From positions 124,001 to 188,000 of the forward strand of contig OY776497.1 in the NCBI GenBank assembly GCA_963675625.1: a DNA stretch of 64,000 nt, given 5' to 3'. This DNA is from F22 sp963675625 (GTDB lineage: Bacteria > Bacteroidota > Bacteroidia > Bacteroidales > Bacteroidaceae). The notes under the pieces are model-generated. The model was not told the origin of the DNA and ran no database searches. It saw only the letters and a program-made list of their open reading frames with translations. Positions 25,304-33,211 of the stretch are shown here, in pieces. Numbering within the stretch: the stretch's first letter is position 1; every line of letters begins with the position of its first letter. A program made the position numbers and the translations under genes.

Positions 25304-26818
25304 CTACCTCCACCCCAACAAATAGTACCTTTCTCGCACCAGATATTCACTCTTCATCCCTTGTGGTAGCTTCACCCCACTAGGACTATCACAGACTGGA
25401 GTATCGCACCTAGGCGTACGTACGTTTCTCATCTGCACAGGCGCATCCACGAGTCCTGGGCCATCCAGATTGCCAAACTTACGGAACTCTTCGACATACG
25501 ACAGATTGACGTCGCCCACCGCTCCATTTCTATGCTTATCGACAATCAGAATGGCCTTGCCCTTGGTCGACTGATTATTCATCGTCTTGATGCCATGACG
25601 GTCTGGACGATACAGCAACCACACCACATCCGCATTGTTCTCCAACTCACCCGACTCACGCAGATCCGTCAATTGTGGACGCTTGCCATCCTGCCCCTCA
25701 CGCTTGCTCATTTCACGGTTCAACTGCGCCAGTCCGATGATACACACATCCAACTCTCGGGCCAGTTGCTTCATGCGCCTACACACCTTCGTCACCAGTA
25801 CTTGCCGATTCTCCTCACGCTCCGTATCACTCCCCACCAGCTGTAGATAATCCAACACAAATACCTTCGTGCCATAGACATGCGCATCGTGTCGCATCTG
25901 CCCCACCACTTGCCGCAGAGTCATCTTCAAGGGGGCGTTCATAAGCAACTTAAGCCGCTTCATCTCCTCATAAGCCCCCTTGACCCTATCCCGCTCAATC
26001 GCATTCAAATTGCGGTCTTCCACCTTGTCATTGCTCACCTCCGCCATCGCACTACTGATACGCAACACCGTCTCCGTAATCCCCATTTCAAGCGAATAAA
26101 ACGCCACAGGTATATCGTTGACTTTGGAGATATTGATGGCCAGATTGAGACCCAATGCCGACTTCCCCTCCGCTGGACGGCCACCCGCCACGATCAAAGT
26201 CTTCGCCTTGATTCCATGCATGATGGCATCGAGTTCATGAATGCCCGTTTTCCACCCCGTCATCTGCTTGTCCCCCAAACAATACTCCAGCATATCAGGC
26301 TCCTCCAAAATCTGGCTCAGAGGCGTCCCCGCATCTTCCAGTTCCCCCTTATCCAACGACTCCAGTTGCCCCTCCAGTTTCTCCTTCAAGTCGGCCGTAT
26401 GCTGCTCTGGATCGTCCACCCCATCGAGTATATCCTGCAATCCATCCCGCAATCCCCTGCGCTTGGCCATCTTCTTCAAGGCCTTTGCATATCGTTTGAG
26501 CGTAGAGTCCACCAATACCACACCATCCAACTGCATCAACATGCCCAAACCACCCACCTGGTCAAACGCCCCCATATCGATCAGTTCGCGCCTTAGAAGC
26601 AGCACATCAAAGAGCACTTCATCCTCGCCATTGGCAGCCTCCCCCAGCGTCACCATCGCCTGAAAAATCAGCAGATGCGCCTTCACCGCAAAGTCCTCTG
26701 CTTGCAACACATCGGTCGCTGTCTGATACGCCTGCCTACCACCCGTCAGCACGCCACCAAGCACCTGAAGTTCCATCTCCTCATCCTGCATCATCGCAGT
26801 CGCACTATCCGTATTCAT
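25304..26818 (-). CDS. DnaB-like replicative helicase
   Basis: 504 residues. The N-terminal domain (about 10-110) resembles DnaB-N (EMELQVLGGVLTGGRQAYQ). The RecA-like domain has Walker A GGRPAEGKS, Walker B VFVLDYLQLV, and the later RESGELENNADVVWLLYRPD segment. 5'-3' DNA unwinding at replication forks is expected. The C-terminus ends with a 60-residue Pro/Arg-rich tail. Frame is open to 26860, but ATG 26818 overlaps the stop of the preceding gene in an ATGA arrangement, which is preferred. Because a chromosome normally encodes dnaB elsewhere, this is probably a module-borne copy that acts with the primase at 30711. Confidence 0.85.
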   Translation of the reverse strand: MNTDSATAMMQDEEMELQVLGGVLTGGRQAYQTATDVLQAEDFAVKAHLLIFQAMVTLGEAANGEDEVLFDVLLLRRELIDMGAFDQVGGLGMLMQLDGVVLVDSTLKRYAKALKKMAKRRGLRDGLQDILDGVDDPEQHTADLKEKLEGQLESLDKGELEDAGTPLSQILEEPDMLEYCLGDKQMTGWKTGIHELDAIMHGIKAKTLIVAGGRPAEGKSALGLNLAINISKVNDIPVAFYSLEMGITETVLRISSAMAEVSNDKVEDRNLNAIERDRVKGAYEEMKRLKLLMNAPLKMTLRQVVGQMRHDAHVYGTKVFVLDYLQLVGSDTEREENRQVLVTKVCRRMKQLARELDVCIIGLAQLNREMSKREGQDGKRPQLTDLRESGELENNADVVWLLYRPDRHGIKTMNNQSTKGKAILIVDKHRNGAVGDVNLSYVEEFRKFGNLDGPGLVDAPVQMRNVRTPRCDTPVCDSPSGVKLPQGMKSEYLVRERYYLLGWR

Positions 26819-27141
26819 CGTCCCAAAAAGTTTGGATATTTCTGTTCGATAAACTGACAAATCGTCTCATAGATGCGCCCATCCGCATCGCCTCCTAGCA
26901 CGGCATTCATCACCACCGCCTGCGCCATGGTGAGATGCTTCTGCCTCTTCTTGTAGCCCAAAACATCCAGCACACGCTGCAACTCACTCGAAGATTCATA
27001 CAAGCGTTGCATACGCTTTTGTGCCCCCAGTTGACTGTCCGTATCCATCGCAAACATCGCCTGTGCCAAGTCCGCCTTCGGGATACTCACCCTCTTCAAA
27101 TCCTCCATAACCTGGAGATATCGCATTCTACGTAACATCAT
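26815..27141 (-). CDS. Small basic protein upstream of DnaB-like helicase
   Basis: 108 residues, mostly helical, with many Arg, Lys and Gln (ELQRVLDVLGYKKRQKHL). Not recognised. ATGA overlap with the helicase gene indicates coupled translation, so a helicase loader or accessory protein is a reasonable guess. It begins nine bases after the stop of the gene upstream. Confidence 0.55.
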   Translation of the reverse strand: MMLRRMRYLQVMEDLKRVSIPKADLAQAMFAMDTDSQLGAQKRMQRLYESSSELQRVLDVLGYKKRQKHLTMAQAVVMNAVLGGDADGRIYETICQFIEQKYPNFLGR

Positions 27142-27149
27142 CTTTTGGC

Positions 27150-28196
27150 TTAGTTTTTAAATTTTCTCGGTGCTATAATCGTTAGAATTTTCTTGCCTCT
27201 AATCATCTTCATGAGGTAGTTAAACGGATGCGCCACAGTGGGAATATTCGGGTTATTGACACGCCCCTTCATCTCCTGAATCACTTGCAACACAGGGCTT
27301 CCCTTCATGCCATAATTGGCCAAATGCACTACGATGCAGATATGCTTCCAGTCCGTCACGCCCACTTCGCAGAGCAATGCAATCAACCCCAAGAGATCAT
27401 ACTCCTGAGTGAGCACATACTCCGGCAGAATAGCCAGCAGGCCATAGTCATCGCTTTGGCACTCACGGCGCAGGTCATAGGGATTCATGATAAAGCCAGG
27501 CAACATCGTACGCTCCACCATCGCCTGATGCAAATCGTTCAAATCGGGGATAGGATGTCCCGCCCTATCCGGCACCATCGCCAAGAGCGGGTAGCCATGC
27601 GGATTGATTTTCTTATCCACCAGTTGCCAATCATCCGACGGTAGCGAGATCTCCTCCAACTGCTGTTTTTTGACCGCCATAGCCCAGTCCGTATCGATCG
27701 TCATATACCGATCGAACTCCTCCCGCACACACTCCACCAGTTGCAAGATCACCGCATCCTTATCCTCGGCCTTGATGTAGCGCTGTTGCATCAAAGCCCC
27801 AACCGCCTTTTGCATCAGCACAAAGACAGGATTCTTCTCATGCCCCCAGTCCATGGCATGGATGAGGAAGTACAACATCAGTTCCGTTTCGGGCACCCTA
27901 CCCACCTCCAGATAGTGCAGAAAGTCCTCCATAGTCCCCACGTCGTACTCGGGCAACTGGGCATACTCAGGCAAGAACTTCCAAGGCAATCGGCCCCTAT
28001 ACTCCGTATGCCTCACCGTGTACCAGTCAGAAAAACGCGGGGGGCACCGCCCCTGCGCCAAATCAAAAATCAAATCATTCACCGACAAACGGGGTAGTCC
28101 GTTACGATCTCCCACCAAGGGAACAACAGGCAATCCGAAAGGATTGAAGTACGTCAATGGTATGGCATCGACAGATGCCACATGAAGCTGTTTCAT
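27150..28196 (-). CDS. Unrecognised 348-aa replication-module protein
   Basis: Complete frame. Two internally similar parts seem present: YFNPFGLPVVPLVGDRNGLPRL...LIFDLAQGR near the start, and KINPHGYPLLAMVPDRAGHPIP...LHQAMVER at about residue 195, each followed by an LPEYxxLxEYD segment (LPEYAQLPEYD; LPEYVLTQEYD). So the protein is an internal duplication of about 190 residues. No catalytic motif recognised. It lies directly upstream of the helicase genes in the same direction. Confidence 0.6.
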   Translation of the reverse strand: MKQLHVASVDAIPLTYFNPFGLPVVPLVGDRNGLPRLSVNDLIFDLAQGRCPPRFSDWYTVRHTEYRGRLPWKFLPEYAQLPEYDVGTMEDFLHYLEVGRVPETELMLYFLIHAMDWGHEKNPVFVLMQKAVGALMQQRYIKAEDKDAVILQLVECVREEFDRYMTIDTDWAMAVKKQQLEEISLPSDDWQLVDKKINPHGYPLLAMVPDRAGHPIPDLNDLHQAMVERTMLPGFIMNPYDLRRECQSDDYGLLAILPEYVLTQEYDLLGLIALLCEVGVTDWKHICIVVHLANYGMKGSPVLQVIQEMKGRVNNPNIPTVAHPFNYLMKMIRGKKILTIIAPRKFKN

Positions 28197-28351
28197 GACA
28201 AAAAATATATTAACATTTTTCTACACTAGGTTCCTGATCAAAGAGTTCTGAAGGAACTCTATTTATAAATAAAGGAATTCATGCCAGAGCACTTTTTGCA
28301 ACAAAACACCTCCCAGAACGTTTTCTGCACATTTATTCCCATTATAACCAA

Positions 28352-28933
28352 TTAGAATATAGCGAGTTCTCCTTCTTTGTATTGAAGAAGTCGACCGCCT
28401 CTCGCAATCAATCTATTCATCGTATCCTCTCCACCATGATACGCACAAGTATCCTTATACTCTTTGGTATTAATACATTGCACCACATAATTGTCTAGTT
28501 TCCTGCTCAATGCCAAGCGATATTCTCGTCGCCATTTAGCCCCCAAACACAACATATCTAGTGGAATTTTCACGTGTTTTTTCCGTGCCCTATAGCTAGC
28601 CCTAAAAAGCCCTTTTTGTATAAATTCATTGGTCAAAACGCCCTCATACTCATATAAATGTTTGTTAAAGCAATTTCCAGTTATCAACTCCCTCAACCAG
28701 CACTCCAATTGCTCCATGGACACCCCGAGACTGTTGCTCAATCTCTCCAGATCTACAAACGACAAGCTAGCCGCAAACTCTCCCTTGTCAATCACCAATA
28801 AACACACCGCCATAAATAGCCACGCCTTGTGGCACCCAAACTGTTGGGCCACACTCTGGAGAGGCTCCTCCTGAAAGGCCATCAAATCTAAAGCGATATA
28901 GGTAATCGCCTTCTTCTTTCTTTGTTGATTCAT
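28352..28933 (-). CDS. Replication-module protein, possible DNA-binding protein
   Basis: 193 residues from ATG 28933; the frame is open further up, but that part reads through the hairpin repeat at 28992-29037. Basic and helical: AWLFMAVCLLVIDKGEF, LERLSNSLGVSMEQLECWLREL (helix-turn-helix-like), and a C-terminal HGGEDTMNRLIARGGRLLQY. Could be a replication initiator-like or regulatory protein. It is the first gene of the minus arm and is transcribed divergently from the 29749 gene across the palindrome-rich region. A weak hairpin (28242-28260) lies between it and the next gene; the rest of 28197-28351 shows nothing. Confidence 0.5.
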   Translation of the reverse strand: MNQQRKKKAITYIALDLMAFQEEPLQSVAQQFGCHKAWLFMAVCLLVIDKGEFAASLSFVDLERLSNSLGVSMEQLECWLRELITGNCFNKHLYEYEGVLTNEFIQKGLFRASYRARKKHVKIPLDMLCLGAKWRREYRLALSRKLDNYVVQCINTKEYKDTCAYHGGEDTMNRLIARGGRLLQYKEGELAIF

Positions 28934-28991
28934 ACTCTTTTTATTAAAAAAAACTACTATTGTTGGTGTGGCTATCGCCACGATTATTCTC

Positions 28992-29037
28992 TTCAACCAC
29001 TCAGGCGCTATGCGCCAGCTCGCCACTCTTTGGCGAG
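28992..29037 (-). repeat. Two-hairpin repeat element, copy B
   Basis: Read on the minus strand: stem 1 CTCGCCA/TGGCGAG with loop AAGAG, then stem 2 GGCGC/GCGCC with loop ATA, then tail GAGTGGTTGA. Compared with copies A and C, stem 1 and tail are kept while stem 2 changes on both sides. It lies just upstream of the 28933 gene start. Confidence 0.7.
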
Positions 29038-29116
29038 CAGCTGTCCAGTACATTAACCTGTCTAGGGTCTTAACTCAACCACAAGCACTCTGCATAGAAT
29101 AATATCCACAAGCATC

Positions 29117-29176
29117 CTGCATAGATCCTCGCCAAAGAGTGGCGAGGTGGCCCAAAGGGCCGGAGTGGTTGATAAC
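29117..29176 (+). repeat. Two-hairpin repeat element, copy A
   Basis: CCTGCATAGATC leader, stem 1 CTCGCCA (29128-29134)/TGGCGAG (29140-29146), stem 2 GGCCC (29149-29153)/GGGCC (29157-29161), tail GGAGTGGTTGATAAC (29162-29176). The tail alone is repeated at 29191-29205 and, with one change, at 29209-29223. A shorter match, CACAAGCA..CTGCATAGA, also occurs twice at 29085-29126. Confidence 0.75.
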
Positions 29177-29284
29177 ATAACAATAACACCGGAGTGGTTG
29201 ATAACGCAGGAGTGGTTGACAACGAAAAGCAACCTTACAAACTGTACAAAGACCTATTAATCGGGTGTATTTCTGCCCCCTTTG

Positions 29285-29324
29285 CTAGCAAGTATATAAG
29301 AGCACGCTCTTATATACTTGCTAG
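29285..29324. promoter_or_regulatory. 40-bp palindrome, arms of 19 bp
   Basis: CTAGCAAGTATATAAGAGC is followed after two bases by its exact complement. It lies in the gene-free stretch between the divergent replication genes. It could be the binding site of a dimeric initiator or repressor, a cruciform, or part of an origin. Confidence 0.7.
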
Positions 29325-29333
29325 GTAGGTTGT

Positions 29334-29365
29334 CACGTATATAAGAGCGCGCTCTTATATACGTG
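29334..29365. promoter_or_regulatory. 32-bp perfect palindrome
   Basis: CACGTATATAAGAGCG and its exact complement with no spacer. It shares the TATATAAGAGC core with the palindrome ten bases to the left. Diverged half sites (AGCTTATATACGTCCTAG near 29374 and ACTTATATCTGCG near 29420) follow. The dense, related dyads indicate one protein binding repeatedly. Confidence 0.75.
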
Positions 29366-29586
29366 CTAGCGAGAGCTTATATACGTCCTAGTTGGGAAGT
29401 ATATATTTCCTAGCTCGCACTTATATCTGCGACCGCTAGAGGACACGGATATCTCACCTTGATGAGATATGCTCGCGAGCTAGAACACCTCTCTTTAGCG
29501 CACTTAAAAATACAGAAAATGCTCTAGACAAAACAGAAAAGAGACATATATTTTAAGGCATATTGGACATATGGCGTGAAAAAGTT

Positions 29587-29678
29587 TTATTTTTCCGCAA
29601 TCCCGACAATTATATTTCATAAATATGACATTTTACTGTTTTAATACCTTTCTAAAAATTATTTTTCCGCAATCCCGA
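29587..29678. repeat. Pair of exact 20-bp direct repeats
   Basis: TTATTTTTCCGCAATCCCGA occurs at 29587-29606 and 29659-29678, start to start 72 bp. The intervening DNA is AT-rich. Iteron-like, 71 bases before the ATG of the plus-strand gene at 29749. With the palindromes this completes an origin-like or control region of 28934-29748, which holds no gene. Confidence 0.65.
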
Positions 29679-29748
29679 AAATAGACAGCAAATTAAAATG
29701 AGATCATGTATATTTACTGGCGTAAACTTATTATTTCACTAAAACAGT

Positions 29749-30714
29749 ATGAAGCAAACGACAGAGTTAGGCATATCCCATTTGTGTATGATGCTACATC
29801 GCAATCAAAAGATAGTATGGATAGAACCTAAGCGCATTAAATTTAGAGGTTCAAAAGCACCCCAAAGCATTGAATATGACCTCTTTTTTCGGGTGATAAA
29901 AGAAGAAGGACTCGTGATCAACGAGCAAGAATATATATTCAATCCCAAGCATCCACCTAAGTTTCTGTGGTTTAAAAACGATACGCGATTTTATCTGACC
30001 GATTTTACATCGGCCATAGCTTACTACTATAAGTATGAAGATGCTCTACTCTTTCTCAACTTACAGGGCGAGCCCCAATTGGGACAAGAAGTGCTCCATA
30101 GTCGCATCGCATGCTCTCGCCTCCACAATATTCTGCGCTACTATGGATTTATGCGCATCAACCAGCATAGCCTTATTAATATATGCAACTACCAAGTGAC
30201 ACAAAGCGAGCCCTCTATCCGATACACCATAGCGCATCAACAAATACATGCCGTCAACATCGTCAAGGGGCATCTCAAAGCCGACTTTATGTATGCCCAG
30301 GTCATCCGCATCCTAAGTTATATCGAAACCCACCACGGAGACAAGTTTTACGCCCTCCTAGACGAACTACCCAGTAACGATGCCTTCTGGGACATCCTAG
30401 AAAGATACCTCAACCGCCATAAACAGGAATTTCATTTCCTACCACCCCACTTTATGCGCACCCTCGACACCTGGCGCATAAACGAGCGCAGAAAGATCGA
30501 GCGAAAAGCCCCCAATTTTAAGCCAATAAGCAATATGATACTCGATATCATCGACTATCATAGACGCTACCACGAGCTATACTTCGTGTGGATTTTTGAC
30601 GGATTCGTCGCCAATCCGCAACTCCACATCAGCAGACTATGTGTCCAGAAAAAAGAAGAACTATTCGCCCAAAAAGCACGAGGCGATTTTTACCATCAAT
30701 CCATTGTCCCATGA
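29749..30714 (+). CDS. LytTR-like DNA-binding protein of the replication module
   Basis: 321 residues. A central block (about residues 115-185), RLHNILRYYGFMRINQHSLI followed by strands and VNIVKGHLKADF, resembles a LytTR DNA-binding domain (F-x-R-x-H-x-S-x-x-I-N). The N-terminal 110 residues and the Arg-rich C-terminal 130 residues are not recognised. No phospho-receiver domain is present. It overlaps the primase start by four bases (ATGA), so it is coupled to it. Plausible roles are initiator or regulator acting at the palindromes 0.1-0.5 kb upstream. Confidence 0.5.
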   Translation: MKQTTELGISHLCMMLHRNQKIVWIEPKRIKFRGSKAPQSIEYDLFFRVIKEEGLVINEQEYIFNPKHPPKFLWFKNDTRFYLTDFTSAIAYYYKYEDALLFLNLQGEPQLGQEVLHSRIACSRLHNILRYYGFMRINQHSLINICNYQVTQSEPSIRYTIAHQQIHAVNIVKGHLKADFMYAQVIRILSYIETHHGDKFYALLDELPSNDAFWDILERYLNRHKQEFHFLPPHFMRTLDTWRINERRKIERKAPNFKPISNMILDIIDYHRRYHELYFVWIFDGFVANPQLHISRLCVQKKEELFAQKARGDFYHQSIVP

Positions 30715-32681
30715 TATTACGAACAACCATAGACCGTATCCGCCGAGAAGTGCCCATCACCAAAGTATTAGCCCCCATGGGTACCAGCCACCGCTGTGGC
30801 CATCATGAACGCATGCACTGCATCGCCCATGACGACCACCACCCATCGCTCGACATCTACCCCGACCGCAACTACTGCATCTGCCGTGCATGTGGATGGT
30901 GTGCCGATCCTATCGGTGCCTATCAGAAAGTATGCGAATGCCATGGTGAAGTCATCAGCTTTGTAGAAGCCGTGCGTGCCCTCGCCCACCAATACCACAT
31001 CCCCATAGAAGAAACCCCAACCGATCCCAAATACAAAGAAGCCGCCGATGCCGCAAAAAAACGCACCGACCACGCCTTCGCACTCAACCAGCTAGTTGCC
31101 GACCATTACCACGAGCACCTCCACCACGAGATTGGTCAAGGCTCTGCACGCACCACCGCCCACAACTATTTCACTAGTCGCGGCCTCACCCAACAGACCA
31201 TAGACACTTTCCACCTCGGCGGCGTGCCCCACACCTCGCCGGCATTTGTCGACCTCCTAGGCAAACAAGGCTATACCCCTCAAGACATCACCACCTACCA
31301 GCTCTTTCGTGAAAACCGCAACCACGACTGGCAATCGCCCATCCACGACCGAGTAGTCTATCCCCTACACAACCATATGGGCCGTATCGTCGGCTTCGCA
31401 GGGCGCAAGCTCCCCAATCCAGAGCAGCCACAAGGCGATACCTCACCCAAATACATCAACTCCAGCGAATCGGACATCTACCACAAGCACCAACTCCTAT
31501 ACGGCCTCTACCAAGCCAAAGCCACCATACGCAAGTACGATCGCTGCTATCTAGTAGAAGGCTACCAAGACGTCCTCGCCATGCACCAAGCCCAGATTAC
31601 CGAAACCGTGGCCCTCTGCGGCACCGCACTCACCATAGAACACGTGCGCCTGCTACACCGCTTTACCGACCAATGCATCCTGATGCTCGACAGCGACTCA
31701 GCAGGACAAACCGCCATGCTCCGCCACCTCGACACGCTCCTCCAAGCAGGCTGCTATGTCTCCATCGTCGTCCTACCCCAAGGGCAAGATCCCGACGACT
31801 ACCTCCGCACCTATATCCACACCCATCCCGATGCCACCCGAGATACCCTTATCGCCTCCTTCGCTCCCATGCAGCAAGACTGGCTCACCCACATCTGCCA
31901 CCTCACACACCATCTATCAGGCAAAGCCCTTCGCCAAGCCCAAGAAAACATCTTCAAGCTCCTCAGCTTGATTCCCGATAAAGTACGCCAAGAGCAAGCT
32001 ATCAAGCAGACAACCCAACTGCTTGATATCAACTATGGTATAGTCACTTACGAAGTAAAAAACGCCCTGCACAGATCCTCGCCAAAGCGTGGCGAGGTGG
32101 GCCAAAGGCTCGGAGTGGTTGGTAAAAAACCCGAATCCCCAGCACAGACCCTCCTCCGTCACCTAGTCCTATACGGCACCTACCGCCACACCCCAGATGC
32201 CCCAGAAACCGCCATCGCCCACTGGGTCTACCAAGATCTACTCCAAGACAACATCACTCTCAAAAATCCTATCCTCCAGCAACTCCTAGAAGCCACCCAC
32301 CAAGCCCACACTCAATGGCTCGCCACACAAGAAGCCAGCCCAACCACCTGCAATAGCCCCTGCCTCCTCCTATCCTATCTCCAAGACCACCAAGACCCTA
32401 AAGTGTGCGAATGTGCCACCCGCATCTACCACCAGCAAATGTCGCAGCTCCTCACCTATGGCGAAGATGCTAAACCTAGCCCCACCGAAGTACTAGACAT
32501 CGTAGAGACCCAAGTACTACACCTTAAAATAACCATTATCAAAGAGTGCATAAAAAAACTGTCCCAAAACATCTTTAATGCCCTGGAACAGAATGATATC
32601 AATCAATATAAAGCCCTCAATCAAGAGAAAAAACAATGGACAGAGATGTTGAGAGTGGCTTGGAAGAAGATGAAGGGGTAG
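30711..32681 (+). CDS. DnaG-like primase
   Basis: 656 residues from ATG 30711. Zinc-binding CHC2-type N-terminus: CIAHDDHHPS and CICRACGWC (Cys37, His40, Cys58, Cys61). Then the DnaG catalytic core with TOPRIM motifs YLVEGYQDVLAMHQ and ILMLDSDSAGQ. It makes RNA primers with the DnaB-like helicase. The C-terminal 200 residues carry an unusual in-frame insertion (about residues 453-471) produced by repeat element C. The frame is open upstream to 30639, but the ATGA overlap with the 29749 gene fixes the start. Plus-strand codon usage is strongly C-rich, unlike other genes of the window. Confidence 0.85.
   Translation: MILRTTIDRIRREVPITKVLAPMGTSHRCGHHERMHCIAHDDHHPSLDIYPDRNYCICRACGWCADPIGAYQKVCECHGEVISFVEAVRALAHQYHIPIEETPTDPKYKEAADAAKKRTDHAFALNQLVADHYHEHLHHEIGQGSARTTAHNYFTSRGLTQQTIDTFHLGGVPHTSPAFVDLLGKQGYTPQDITTYQLFRENRNHDWQSPIHDRVVYPLHNHMGRIVGFAGRKLPNPEQPQGDTSPKYINSSESDIYHKHQLLYGLYQAKATIRKYDRCYLVEGYQDVLAMHQAQITETVALCGTALTIEHVRLLHRFTDQCILMLDSDSAGQTAMLRHLDTLLQAGCYVSIVVLPQGQDPDDYLRTYIHTHPDATRDTLIASFAPMQQDWLTHICHLTHHLSGKALRQAQENIFKLLSLIPDKVRQEQAIKQTTQLLDINYGIVTYEVKNALHRSSPKRGEVGQRLGVVGKKPESPAQTLLRHLVLYGTYRHTPDAPETAIAHWVYQDLLQDNITLKNPILQQLLEATHQAHTQWLATQEASPTTCNSPCLLLSYLQDHQDPKVCECATRIYHQQMSQLLTYGEDAKPSPTEVLDIVETQVLHLKITIIKECIKKLSQNIFNALEQNDINQYKALNQEKKQWTEMLRVAWKKMKG
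32067..32123 (+). repeat. Two-hairpin repeat element, copy C, inside primase gene
   Basis: CCTGCACAGATC leader, stem 1 CTCGCCA/TGGCGAG with loop AAGCG, stem 2 GGGCC/GGCTC (one G-U pair), tail CGGAGTGGTTGG. It is read in frame as about 19 residues (LHRSSPKRGEVGQRLG...) without breaking the primase. It is the same orientation as copy A, 2.9 kb away. Confidence 0.75.
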
Positions 32682-32766
32682 GTTGCGGGGGTAAATGCTA
32701 CCAGAATGATAGACGATAAAAAATTGTAAGCGAATAATTCGCTAAGCGCCTAGGGGGTCAAGATGC

Positions 32767-33030
32767 TCAAGAATACGCAACATAAGAATCCGTCTTAAGG
32801 TAAGCTGTCATATTATGAAACAAACCCAAGTCTGCCCAAAACTCCCATGCCTCAATCTTAGAATCCCCTAAATGAGAAACGAACTGCTTTTCCAACCAAT
32901 AGCAATAACTCACCACCTTAGCAATCGTACTCTTACCACTACTCTGCGGTCCAATAATCACATTGAACTTCTTCAATTCCAATGTAAGCACTTGTATATT
33001 GCCAAAATGTTTTATCGTAACTCTTTCCAT
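32767..33030 (-). pseudogene. Truncated second copy of the RecF-like ATPase gene
   Basis: 87 codons starting MERVTIKHFGNIQ, Walker A GPQSSGKST, clearly homologous to the N-terminus of the 8527-9633 ATPase and then stopped by TAA after SYVAYS. The signature, Walker B and the rest are missing. The upstream 170 bases, including promoter and the 55-bp repeat, are homologous too. So this is a remnant of a duplicated gene, or a truncated variant still transcribed. Between the primase stop and this frame (32682-32766) nothing is seen. Confidence 0.8.
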
Positions 33031-33046
33031 GTATTCTTGTTTTACA

Positions 33047-33078
33047 CAAATGTATAGATATTATGTGAGGGGAGCAAA
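33047..33078 (-). promoter_or_regulatory. Promoter of the truncated ATPase copy
   Basis: Minus strand: TTTG (complement of 33075-33078), 20 bases, TACATTTG (complement of 33047-33054). Same layout as at 9651-9681, and fully intact although the gene is truncated. Confidence 0.7.
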
Positions 33079-33143
33079 TATACGAATAAGAGATAGTGCA
33101 GAAACCATTATTCAAAGTATAATCTTTTCGCAAGCTGAAGGTC

Positions 33144-33198
33144 TAACGTGGCGCTTTTGTGTTACACATTTATGGTGCTTCAAAGATACACATTACAA
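33144..33198. repeat. 55-bp repeat, copy 2 (copy 1 at 9752-9806)
   Basis: Same orientation and same position relative to the ATPase reading frame as copy 1, with four differences. It ends 14 bases before the stop of the large KAP gene. The two copies bracket the 23-kb segment 9.8-33.2 kb as direct repeats. Confidence 0.7.
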
Positions 33199-33211
33199 GA
33201 TAGTACATTAG

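Noticed and set aside
25880..26596. Open frame of 238 codons opposite the DnaB-like gene
   Set aside because: Low-complexity His/Arg/Leu-rich shadow of a gene with clear helicase motifs.
29285..29430. CRISPR array
   Set aside because: The repeats are palindromes with no regular spacers of uniform length, and no cas genes are present in the window.
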